Of a DNA stretch of 14,422 nucleotides, positions 1 through 5,422 are shown in pieces. Position numbers and translations under genes: made by a program. Source of the stretch: Gammaproteobacteria bacterium (GTDB taxonomy: Bacteria; Pseudomonadota; Gammaproteobacteria; HK1); NCBI GenBank assembly GCA_013042035.1, contig JABDQX010000344.1, forward strand, positions 1 through 14,422, in the 5' to 3' direction. The notes under the pieces are model-generated. The model was not told the origin of the DNA. It did not search any database and was given only the letters and a program-made list of their open reading frames with translations. The first letter of the stretch is position 1. Every line of letters starts with the position of its first letter.

Positions 1-2
1 GT

Positions 3-113
3 CTTAGCCTGTTTGAGGATTTTTGTACGGTAACCGCCAGTGTAACCAAGGGCATCCCGGTGCAGGTAACCGTAAAAAACGAGGCGGGAGATATATTGAA
101 ACAACCGGAATAA
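3..113 (+). CDS. C-terminal end of an OsmC-like protein (5' end outside window)
   Basis: A reading frame open from the left edge runs 36 codons to TAA at 111-113. The peptide contains EDFCTVTASVTKGIPV followed by a beta-strand-like stretch (VQVTVKNEAGDIL). A Cys followed by a short helix and then a 'G-x-P-V-x-V' strand resembles the C-terminal end of OsmC/Ohr-family proteins, where the second redox cysteine sits near the end of the protein. OsmC-type proteins detoxify organic peroxides or act as thiol-dependent reductases in the cytoplasm. Only the last 36 residues are visible and the match is from memory of the family, so the family call is tentative. That this is a genuine gene end is supported by good codon use and by the change to palindromic non-coding DNA right after the stop. 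Confidence 0.5.
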   Translation, partial: LSLFEDFCTVTASVTKGIPVQVTVKNEAGDILKQPE

Positions 114-143
114 GGCGATTTCTGTCAAAGAACATACCAGCTT

Positions 144-240
144 GCTTGTCCTTTTGCCCGTCTTCGGCGTTACGTCAACAGTTACATAGAACAACTATGC
201 GCCTGTTGCCGCGCCTTGAATACGAACAAAATACGGCGCA
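144..240. repeat. Long imperfect palindrome (MITE- or structured-RNA-like)
   Basis: This stretch folds on itself around a centre at 190-194. CATAG (185-189) pairs with CTATG (195-199). After a small internal loop, AACAG (177-181) pairs with CTGTT (203-207). Further out GGCG pairs with CGCC, and the outer arms TTTTGCCCGTCTTC (left) and the reverse complement of the region around 217-232 match with a few differences. No convincing reading frame crosses it. It may be a small non-autonomous repeat or a structured leader/trailer RNA; nothing in the sequence decides between these. Confidence 0.55.
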
Positions 241-286
241 ATTCGGTATATTCTTTTCCGGCAATCACCTAAATTCCGGCCGCGCG

Positions 287-335
287 CTCCTTTGTCGGTT
301 TCCAAACCTGCACTATTTGGGAACCGACAAAGGAG
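287..335. repeat. Hairpin with 20-bp arms upstream of the carbamoyltransferase gene
   Basis: The arm at 287-306 (starting CTCCTTTGTCGG) is the reverse complement of 316-335 with a single T/C difference that still allows a G-U pair. The loop is 9 nt (307-315). The 3' arm carries AAGGAG, a perfect Shine-Dalgarno core, but the nearest ATG (370) is about 34 nt downstream, too far for normal initiation. There is no T-run on either side, so it is not an obvious Rho-independent terminator. It lies 34 bp before the first gene of the operon, so it could affect the leader mRNA or be a target for an IS or REP-type transposase. Confidence 0.85.
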
Positions 336-369
336 AACAGCACCACCTATCAAGGCAACCCGTCCCTTC

Positions 370-2298
370 ATGAACGCCATTTTAGGCATCTCGGCCTACT
401 ACCACGACAGCGCGGCGGCCCTCATCGGTGACGGAAAGATCCTCGCTGCGGCCCAGGAGGAGCGTTTCTCGCGCAACAAGCACGATGCGCGCTTTCCCCG
501 GCACGCAGTGGAATATTGCCTGCGCGAGGCGGCCCTGGGCATCAAGGATCTGGATGCGGTGGTCTTCTACGACAAACCGCTGGTAAAGTTCGAGCGCCTG
601 CTGGAGACCTATCTCGCCCATGCCCCCCGTGGTTTCCGCTCTTTTGTTACGGCAATGCCCGTATGGCTGAAGGATAAACTGTTTCTCAAGGCCACCCTCA
701 AACGCGAGCTGATCGCGTTGGCGGGGAATACCGAGCATGGGCTACCAACGCTTTTGTTCTCGGACCATCACCGCTCCCACGCCGCTTCGGCCTTTTTTCC
801 CAGCCCATTCGAGCGCGCGGCGGTACTGTGTCTGGACGGGGTGGGTGAATGGGCCACCACCTCGGTATGGCTGGGCGAGGGCAATCGTCTGACGCCAAAA
901 TGGGAGATCGATTTTCCCCATTCCCTGGGCCTGCTCTACTCCGCCTTCACCTACTACACCGGATTCAAGGTCAATTCCGGCGAATACAAGCTAATGGGGC
1001 TGGCGCCTTATGGCGAGCCGAAATACGTGGATCTGATTCTCGACCGGTTGATTGACGTAAAAGACGACGGCACCTTTCGTCTCGACATGCGTTACTTCAA
1101 CTACGCCACGGGTCTGAGCATGACCAACAAGCGTTTCGATGGGCTTTTCGGCGGATCAGCGCGCAAACCGGAAACGTCCCCGTCCCAGCGCGAAATGGAT
1201 ATCGCCGCTTCGATCCAGGTGGTCACCGAAGAAGTGATACTAAAACTTGCAAAAACGGTGCACCGGGAGCTGGATGCCGACAGGCTTTGTCTTGCCGGTG
1301 GCGTCGCGCTCAACTGCGTCGCCAACGGACGCTTGTTGCGCGAGGGGCCATTCGACGGGTTGTGGATCCAACCGGCGGCCGGCGATGCCGGTGGCGCCCT
1401 CGGCGCGGCGCTGACGGCCTGGCACGAGTATTTCGGCAAACCACGAACGCTACCCCATGCCACAAACGCCTCGTTCAACAACCGGCAACAGCCTGCCGAA
1501 CGCCATGGTGGTTATAATCGAAAATCGTTAGTGTGCGCGGCACCCGGGGACGCCATGCGGGGTGCTTATCTCGGACCACGCTACGGCAACGGGGAAATCA
1601 CCTCCCGACTCGACGCCATCGGCGCCGTTTACGAGAGGCTGGACGATGACATCCTGATGCCCAGGTTGGCCGAGATTCTGGCGGCCGGAAACGTGGTGGG
1701 CTGGTTTCAGGGCCGGATGGAATTCGGGCCGCGCGCCCTGGGCGCCCGCTCGATCATCGGTGACCCGCGCTCCCCGGAGATGCAATCGGTGATGAACCTC
1801 AGGATCAAGTATCGCGAGTCATTCCGGCCCTTCGCGCCAGCCATCAAGTACGACCGAGTGAACGACTGGTTCGATCAGGAAACGGAAAGCCCCTACATGC
1901 TGCTCGTGGCGCGGGTGAAGGAAAACCGACGGATGCCCATGACCGAAGAGCAAACGAAATTATTCGGCATCGACAGGCTCAATGTGCCCCGATCGACGAT
2001 CCCAGCCGTGACCCATGTCGACTATTCGGCCAGGATCCAAACCGTGCACCCGGAAACGAATCCGCGCTTCTACCGTCTGTTGGAGGATTTCGAAGCCCAA
2101 ACCGGCTGTCCGGTGTTGATCAATACATCCTTCAACGTGCGCGGTGAACCCATCGTCTGTACGCCGGAAGATGCTTACCGCTGCTTCATGCGCACCGAGA
2201 TGAACTATCTGGTGCTGGAGAACGTGCTGCTAAACAAGGCGGCGCAGCCAAAATGGCAGGAAGCAGGTGACTGGCGAAAGGAATTTGAGCTGGACTGA
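370..2298 (+). CDS. O-carbamoyltransferase, NodU/CmcH family (SxtI/TobZ-like)
   Basis: This 642-residue protein is a full-length member of the family that makes carbamoyl-adenylate from carbamoyl phosphate and ATP and transfers the carbamoyl group to a hydroxyl on a sugar, antibiotic or toxin, in the cytoplasm. The N-terminal Kae1-like domain opens with ILGISAYYHDSAAALI and has the metal-binding HHRSHAAS (residues 133-140), LDGVGEW, SGEYKLMGLAPYG and the glycine-rich LAGGVALNCVANG and QPAAGDAGGALGAAL. The C-terminal carbamoyltransferase domain has MEFGPRALGARS (about 450-461), FRPFAPA and INTSFNVRGEPIV (from about 584). The start is set at ATG 370 because the family begins directly with the ILGIS strand; an upstream in-frame start at 292 would translate the hairpin. 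The next gene starts 3 bp after the stop. The acceptor is unknown; the neighbours suggest an envelope-linked product. Confidence 0.95.
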   Translation: MNAILGISAYYHDSAAALIGDGKILAAAQEERFSRNKHDARFPRHAVEYCLREAALGIKDLDAVVFYDKPLVKFERLLETYLAHAPRGFRSFVTAMPVWLKDKLFLKATLKRELIALAGNTEHGLPTLLFSDHHRSHAASAFFPSPFERAAVLCLDGVGEWATTSVWLGEGNRLTPKWEIDFPHSLGLLYSAFTYYTGFKVNSGEYKLMGLAPYGEPKYVDLILDRLIDVKDDGTFRLDMRYFNYATGLSMTNKRFDGLFGGSARKPETSPSQREMDIAASIQVVTEEVILKLAKTVHRELDADRLCLAGGVALNCVANGRLLREGPFDGLWIQPAAGDAGGALGAALTAWHEYFGKPRTLPHATNASFNNRQQPAERHGGYNRKSLVCAAPGDAMRGAYLGPRYGNGEITSRLDAIGAVYERLDDDILMPRLAEILAAGNVVGWFQGRMEFGPRALGARSIIGDPRSPEMQSVMNLRIKYRESFRPFAPAIKYDRVNDWFDQETESPYMLLVARVKENRRMPMTEEQTKLFGIDRLNVPRSTIPAVTHVDYSARIQTVHPETNPRFYRLLEDFEAQTGCPVLINTSFNVRGEPIVCTPEDAYRCFMRTEMNYLVLENVLLNKAAQPKWQEAGDWRKEFELD

Positions 2299-2301
2299 TT
2301 G

Positions 2302-2706
2302 ATGAATAGCCCAAAAGACATCGACACCAAGGGACTGCGGCAATTCGGTCTGACAACCGGCACCATTGCGGTAGTGCTGTTCGGCCTGTTGCTGCCGTGG
2401 CTATTCGGCCATGGCTATCCCCTGTGGCCGTGGGCCCTGGGCGGCGTGCTCGCGATCTCGGCGCTGGTATGGCCAATCGGACTTCGACCAATTTATATCG
2501 GCTGGATGACGGTCGGTCATGCACTCGGCCAGTTCAACAGCCGGGTCATCCTTGCCCTGATGTTCTACCTGATGATAACGCCGATAGGGCTGCTAAGGCG
2601 CCTGCTCGGCAAGGATGCGATGGCGCGCGAATTCGATGCGGGGGCGTCGAGCTATCGCGTCGAAAGCCCATCCCCTGCCCCCAACCACCTGGAGAGACCA
2701 TTCTGA
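2302..2706 (+). CDS. SxtJ-family integral membrane protein
   Basis: This 134-residue hydrophobic protein has about three or four membrane segments: roughly residues 13-36 (ending LLLPWLFG), 41-60 (PWALGGVLAISALVW) and 83-103 (ILALMFYLMITPIGLL), with an amphipathic 'GWMTVGHALGQFNSR' stretch between the last two. The pattern and the position directly after a NodU/CmcH carbamoyltransferase match the SxtJ family, named from the saxitoxin cluster, where its role is unknown. A TTG at 2299 immediately precedes ATG 2302; I chose the ATG. The stop overlaps the next ATG (TGATG), so the two are translationally coupled. A plausible role is to hold the carbamoyltransferase or its substrate at the inner membrane, but that is inference. 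Confidence 0.85.
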   Translation: MNSPKDIDTKGLRQFGLTTGTIAVVLFGLLLPWLFGHGYPLWPWALGGVLAISALVWPIGLRPIYIGWMTVGHALGQFNSRVILALMFYLMITPIGLLRRLLGKDAMAREFDAGASSYRVESPSPAPNHLERPF

Positions 2707-2858
2707 TGATTGAACTGCTCAAAGACCTGTGGGATTTCATGAAGATGCGCAAGAAATTCTGGCTCGCCCCCATCATCATCGTCATGTTGCTGCTGGGTAT
2801 GCTGTTGGTGCTCGCGGAAGGCTCAGCGGTGGCACCGTTTATTTATACCGTGTTCTGA
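2706..2858 (+). CDS. Small membrane protein, DUF5989 / SxtK-like
   Basis: This is a 50-residue protein starting MIELLKDLWDFMKMRKKFWL, then one long hydrophobic helix (about residues 21-42: IIIVMLLLGMLLVLAEGSAV) and ending PFIYTVF. The 'LWxFMxxRKKxWLxPI' N-terminus followed by a single helix is characteristic of the small DUF5989 proteins that accompany SxtJ and a carbamoyltransferase; SxtK of the saxitoxin cluster has the same size and place. Its ATG overlaps the preceding stop by one base, which strongly supports it as a real gene despite its size. The basic stretch before the helix should remain cytoplasmic. Its function is unknown; it is presumably a subunit of a complex with the SxtJ-like protein. 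Confidence 0.85.
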   Translation: MIELLKDLWDFMKMRKKFWLAPIIIVMLLLGMLLVLAEGSAVAPFIYTVF

Positions 2859-2871
2859 ATAGAGAGTGAAT

Positions 2872-4299
2872 GTGAACAAGGTTGATAAAGAGCAACGGAA
2901 TATAGCGACAAAAGGTTCAATGTTTTTCAATTGGATAGTTTGGTTATTCCTGTCGGCCTTTATCCTACTTCTACCCTATATCTATTATCGAGCCGAGATT
3001 ATTTATCACGGTGCAATGGGTAAGATGTATTTCAAATATTACATCATCTCACTGGCAGGCATTTTCTTCTGGGGTGTGGTACTAAAATTAAAAGATGAGA
3101 TCAGGGCCAATATCGTAATGGTAACCACCAGTCTGGTGATAGGGCTCTATCTGGCGGAGGCTGTGATTGGCTTTGCGCTTCATAGTAAGGTTGTCGCCGC
3201 CAAGGCAGGGATCGAATTCGATACACGGACAAAACGCGAGGTCATTCGAGATCTCAAAAGCGAGGGACTGGATACCGTACCGGCGGTGAATCCGGCCACG
3301 TTAATGAAATGGCTCCATAAAGAGAGCGCGGAGACGTTGTTTCCCTTGGGTGGCGTATCCGATAAAACCACCGTCTACTGTAATGAAAGTGGAAAATACG
3401 CGGTCTTTACAAGTGATCGTTATGGATTCAATAACCCGGATGCCGAATGGGATTCATTGCCGATAAAGTGGCTATTGACGGGAGATTCTTTCACCCAGGG
3501 CGCTTGCGTTAACCCAGGCGAGGATGTCGCCGGACAGATTCGCTCAATCACCGGGGAAAGTGCGATTAATCTGGGAAACAATGGCAATGGCCCACTCATC
3601 GAGTTGGCGGCATTGAGGGAGTATGCGGAATCGACAAGGCCCAAAAAGGTTCTTTGGCTCTATTTTGAAGGGAATGATCTCAGTGGGAATCTATCCCGTG
3701 AAAGGGCAATTCCGCTCTTGCTGCGTTATCTACAGCCAGGATTCGCGCAACATTTAATTCAACGACAAAGAGAAATCGATAGCCGACTTGATAGGCATAT
3801 TACACAGGCCAGGACAACATCAGTCATACACAAAACCGGATTATTGCGTTTACAACAGATTCGCAGGTTGATAGGTTTGGATAATGTCAGTATTGATATT
3901 TCCCCACTATTTACCGAAATACTCGCAACGGCAAGAGAGCGCACGGCAGCCTGGGGAGGCCAGCTCTATTTCGTCTACTTGCCTGAATTCTCACGCTACA
4001 TAAACGCCGTGGGCGATCACGAACTGTACAGAAAACGCCGCGAGATCATCGATGAAGTGAAAAGGCTCGATATCCCTGTCATCGATATCCATCGGGATGT
4101 CTTTGAAAACCATCCCGATCCCCTGTCTTTTTTTCCATTCCGAATACATGCGCACTATAATGCACAAGGATATAATGAGGTTGCCAGGGCGATAGTCGCG
4201 AGTGTCGGCTACAATCGGACACCGCCTCGCACAACCGGGAATTTTAAGGCGCGATCCAAGGGACAATCGGAACCCGTTCGGGTTTTTTATGATCGGTAA
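2872..4299 (+). CDS. Membrane-anchored SGNH-hydrolase-like protein
   Basis: About 475 residues. The N-terminus has three membrane helices (about 19-42, 56-74, 83-105). The remainder is an SGNH/GDSL-type domain, probably periplasmic: block I is LLTGDSFTQG (Ser near residue 206), block II is NLGNNGNGP, block III is YFEGNDLSG, and the block V region is HAHYNAQGYNEVA. In most SGNH enzymes an Asp lies two residues before the catalytic His; here that place is His, so either the triad differs or activity is reduced. GTG 2872 is preferred because AGAGAG lies just upstream; GTG 2866 is the alternative. It is separated from the preceding gene by only a few bases and is probably in the same operon. It is visibly more A/T-rich than its neighbours. 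A role in esterifying or de-esterifying the carbamoylated product fits the context but is not shown. Confidence 0.75.
   Translation: MNKVDKEQRNIATKGSMFFNWIVWLFLSAFILLLPYIYYRAEIIYHGAMGKMYFKYYIISLAGIFFWGVVLKLKDEIRANIVMVTTSLVIGLYLAEAVIGFALHSKVVAAKAGIEFDTRTKREVIRDLKSEGLDTVPAVNPATLMKWLHKESAETLFPLGGVSDKTTVYCNESGKYAVFTSDRYGFNNPDAEWDSLPIKWLLTGDSFTQGACVNPGEDVAGQIRSITGESAINLGNNGNGPLIELAALREYAESTRPKKVLWLYFEGNDLSGNLSRERAIPLLLRYLQPGFAQHLIQRQREIDSRLDRHITQARTTSVIHKTGLLRLQQIRRLIGLDNVSIDISPLFTEILATARERTAAWGGQLYFVYLPEFSRYINAVGDHELYRKRREIIDEVKRLDIPVIDIHRDVFENHPDPLSFFPFRIHAHYNAQGYNEVARAIVASVGYNRTPPRTTGNFKARSKGQSEPVRVFYDR
4271..4288 (+). terminator. Rho-independent terminator overlapping the 3' end of the SGNH gene
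   Basis: AACCC (4271-4275), loop GTTC, GGGTT (4280-4284), then an uninterrupted T-run to 4288. The stem is short but G/C-rich in its centre. It lies inside the last ten codons of the SGNH gene, whose stop is at 4297-4299, so transcription of the carbamoyltransferase operon may end at or just after this gene. The T-run coincides with the outer edge of the left inverted repeat of the recombinase element. Confidence 0.5.
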
Positions 4300-4414
4300 G
4301 AACCGTTATGGCTGTTGTATTTTTTGGCGAGAAACCGGTGGCGACGTGTCGGCGCTGACTGTCCCATTTTTACCCTAAACTGTCCCATTTTTACCCTGAA
4401 ATGGGACAGTCAGG
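4283..4414 (+). repeat. Left inverted repeat of the recombinase element
   Basis: It pairs with 5300-5421 in opposite orientation. It includes the last five codons and stop of the SGNH gene, the TTGGCGAGAAACCGGTGG block (4324-4341) and three TGTCCCATTT motifs, two direct and one inverted. The second direct copy and the inverted copy make a perfect 12-bp-arm hairpin (4379-4390 with 4399-4410, 8-nt loop). The first direct copy could instead pair over 15 bp (4355-4369 with 4399-4413). A promoter-like GGGACA-17 nt-GATAAA (4403-4431) points into the element. Confidence 0.8.
4358..4399 (+). repeat. Tandem duplication of a 21-bp recombinase-site-like unit
   Basis: Two adjacent 21-bp units (4358-4378 and 4379-4399) begin ACTGTCCCATTTTTACCCT and differ by one base near the end. 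The right inverted repeat has only one equivalent unit in that place. The extra copy therefore arose after, or during, divergence of the two ends. Confidence 0.9.
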
Positions 4415-4483
4415 TAAATGAATGCGATAAAATGACAATGGAAAAGGCGATAAGACTTCCTTTTCTCAATACATTCAGAACAA

Positions 4484-5098
4484 TCAATCCCCCCAAAAAT
4501 CCTTGAATCTCTCTACCGAAAGCTCGGTATACCTTACTGTATGCTTGATGTTTCTATGCCCCAGGTAGTGCTGAATTGCTCGGGTATCCTGCCCATCATT
4601 GGCGAGCTTGAACCCGCAAGCATGACGCAGCATGTGAGGATGAATGGGAAAAGTCAAGTCAGATTCTTTCCCACGGCGAACAAACATCTTCCGAAACCCT
4701 GAAGCGCTCATTGGGGCTCCCCTCTCGGTTACGAAAAGGTAGGGTGAGTTTTTTGTCTCTCGGTAGAGTTGACGCAATGCCCGAAGTTCCACGCCTCGCA
4801 GGGGATGAACGCTATCAATCCCTCTCTTTAGTCTTCGCACGTGTAGGAGCCCCGTGCTGAAATCCACATCGTCCCAACGCAAAGTGCATAGCTCTGACAC
4901 CCTTAAACCGTGACGGTACGCCATCAGTATCATTGTAGCGTCCCGCTGACCGTAACGCCCCTGTTTCTTGGCAATCTTGATCAACATTGCAATCTCCCTG
5001 TCGGTGAGATACTCCCTTGGGCGAATTTCACTGTACGGTTTCCTGTTCGGAGGAAGATTTTCGTTCTTTCTGTTATAGACTGTCCTATTTTCGACCAT
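4484..5098 (-). CDS. FimB/FimE-like tyrosine recombinase
   Basis: This 204-residue protein is close in length to FimB and FimE and lacks the long N-terminal arm-binding domain of phage integrases. Starting from ATG 5098, the catalytic set is complete: Arg66 in HGLRVSELCTLRW, Lys91 in RRLKRGIDSVHP, His155 and Arg158 in HPHMLRHACGF, His181 in YLGHRNIKHT and the nucleophile Tyr190 in VRYTELS. HPHMLRH-CGF and YLGHRNI-HTV-YT are nearly the FimB/FimE text. Start 5098 is chosen because AGAGGAA lies upstream and because this ATG is kept in the duplicated leader; ATG 5122 would add 8 residues. Family members invert DNA between short inverted sites or integrate elements, cutting and rejoining one strand pair at a time. 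Its likely targets are the TGTCCC/TGTCCT repeats on both sides. No accessory excisionase is seen. Confidence 0.93.
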   Translation of the reverse strand: MVENRTVYNRKNENLPPNRKPYSEIRPREYLTDREIAMLIKIAKKQGRYGQRDATMILMAYRHGLRVSELCTLRWDDVDFSTGLLHVRRLKRGIDSVHPLRGVELRALRQLYRETKNSPYLFVTERGAPMSASGFRKMFVRRGKESDLTFPIHPHMLRHACGFKLANDGQDTRAIQHYLGHRNIKHTVRYTELSVERFKDFWGD

Positions 5099-5128
5099 TG
5101 AGTCGTTCGTTCCTCTCGTCATTTTATC
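5079..5128. repeat. Leader repeat, copy A (overlaps the recombinase start)
   Basis: This 50-bp unit begins ACTGTCCTATTTT, contains CCATTGA and GTTCCT, and ends ATTTTATC. It aligns without gaps to 5227-5276 at about 40 of 50 positions. Read on the minus strand it holds the recombinase ribosome-binding site and ATG. Confidence 0.85.
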
Positions 5129-5226
5129 TCGGTATACCTACCGCATGATCGGAATTTCAAAATGCCCTCCAAGGGCGAATTTTGTTGTACAGCCTTCTGC
5201 GATAAAAGCTCCCGCTCCTGCTGAAA

Positions 5227-5276
5227 ACTGTCCTATTTTAAGCCATTGATCTATTTGTTCCTATCGTTATTTTATC
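5227..5276. repeat. Leader repeat, copy B (upstream of the recombinase)
   Basis: This is the second copy of the 50-bp unit, 148 bp from copy A. On the minus strand it keeps an AGGAAC and an ATGG at the same spacing, but reading continues only briefly. The stretch between the copies (5129-5226) has one small hairpin (GCCCT/AGGGC near 5164-5176) and no gene that I can support. Confidence 0.85.
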
Positions 5277-5281
5277 CTTGT

Positions 5282-5310
5282 TTTATAGCGTTTATTCACC
5301 TGACTGTCCC
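5282..5310 (-). promoter_or_regulatory. Candidate promoter of the recombinase gene, overlapping a TGTCCC site
   Basis: On the minus strand GGGACA (5305-5310) lies 17 bp from TATAAA (5282-5287). Both hexamers are close to sigma-70 consensus and the spacing is ideal. The -35 hexamer is inside the TGTCCC repeat, so recombinase bound there would block its own promoter. Confidence 0.45.
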
Positions 5311-5421
5311 ATTTTAGGGTAAAAACGGGACAGTCAGCGTTGGCGCGTTACCACCGGTTTCTCGCCAACAAATACAACACAACACAACACACCCATAACG
5401 GTCCTTACCCATCAGAAAAAA
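5300..5421 (-). repeat. Right inverted repeat of the recombinase element
   Basis: This is the inverted counterpart of 4283-4414. CTGACTGTCCC (5300-5310) and GGGACAGTCAG (5327-5337) form an 11-bp-arm hairpin around a 16-nt loop. The shared CCACCGGTTTCTCGCCAA block follows. The repeat ends in the A-run at 5416-5421, directly before the ATG of the channel gene. No Shine-Dalgarno sequence and no convincing promoter for that gene is visible between 5340 and 5422, which is unusual for the head of an operon. Confidence 0.8.
5374..5390 (+). repeat. Pentanucleotide microsatellite (ACAAC)
   Basis: There are about 3.4 tandem copies of ACAAC inside the right inverted repeat. The left repeat has only a single TTGT-like equivalent here. 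It lies 33 bp before the channel gene start, so slippage could change its leader length. Confidence 0.8.
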
Positions 5422-5422
5422 T

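Larger units (their letters stand above)
4283..5421. mobile_element. Compact tyrosine-recombinase element bounded by long inverted repeats
   Basis: A 1.1-kb segment with one gene (the minus-strand recombinase) lies between long imperfect inverted repeats (about 4283-4414 and 5300-5421). The outermost match is T6, one base, then TGAT-x-GGTAAG-x-ACCGTTATGG at each end. Deeper shared blocks include TTGGCGAGAAACCGGTGG and GCTGACTGTCCC. Left and right differ by small indels: a 21-bp tandem duplication on the left and a pentanucleotide expansion on the right. There is no DDE transposase and no phage gene. It could be a self-mobilising element or an invertible segment that carries its own recombinase. 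I see no clear target-site duplication. Confidence 0.75.

Noticed and set aside
287..335. The hairpin as a Rho-independent terminator for the OsmC-like gene
   Set aside because: No T-run follows the stem on either strand.
4484..5098. An integron integrase with a cassette array
   Set aside because: The protein is too short, lacks the N-terminal domain and the extra integron-specific helix, and the repeats are not attC-like or followed by cassettes.
4283..5421. A CRISPR array based on the repeated TGTCCC motifs
   Set aside because: The motifs vary in orientation and spacing, there are no regular spacers, and no cas gene is present.
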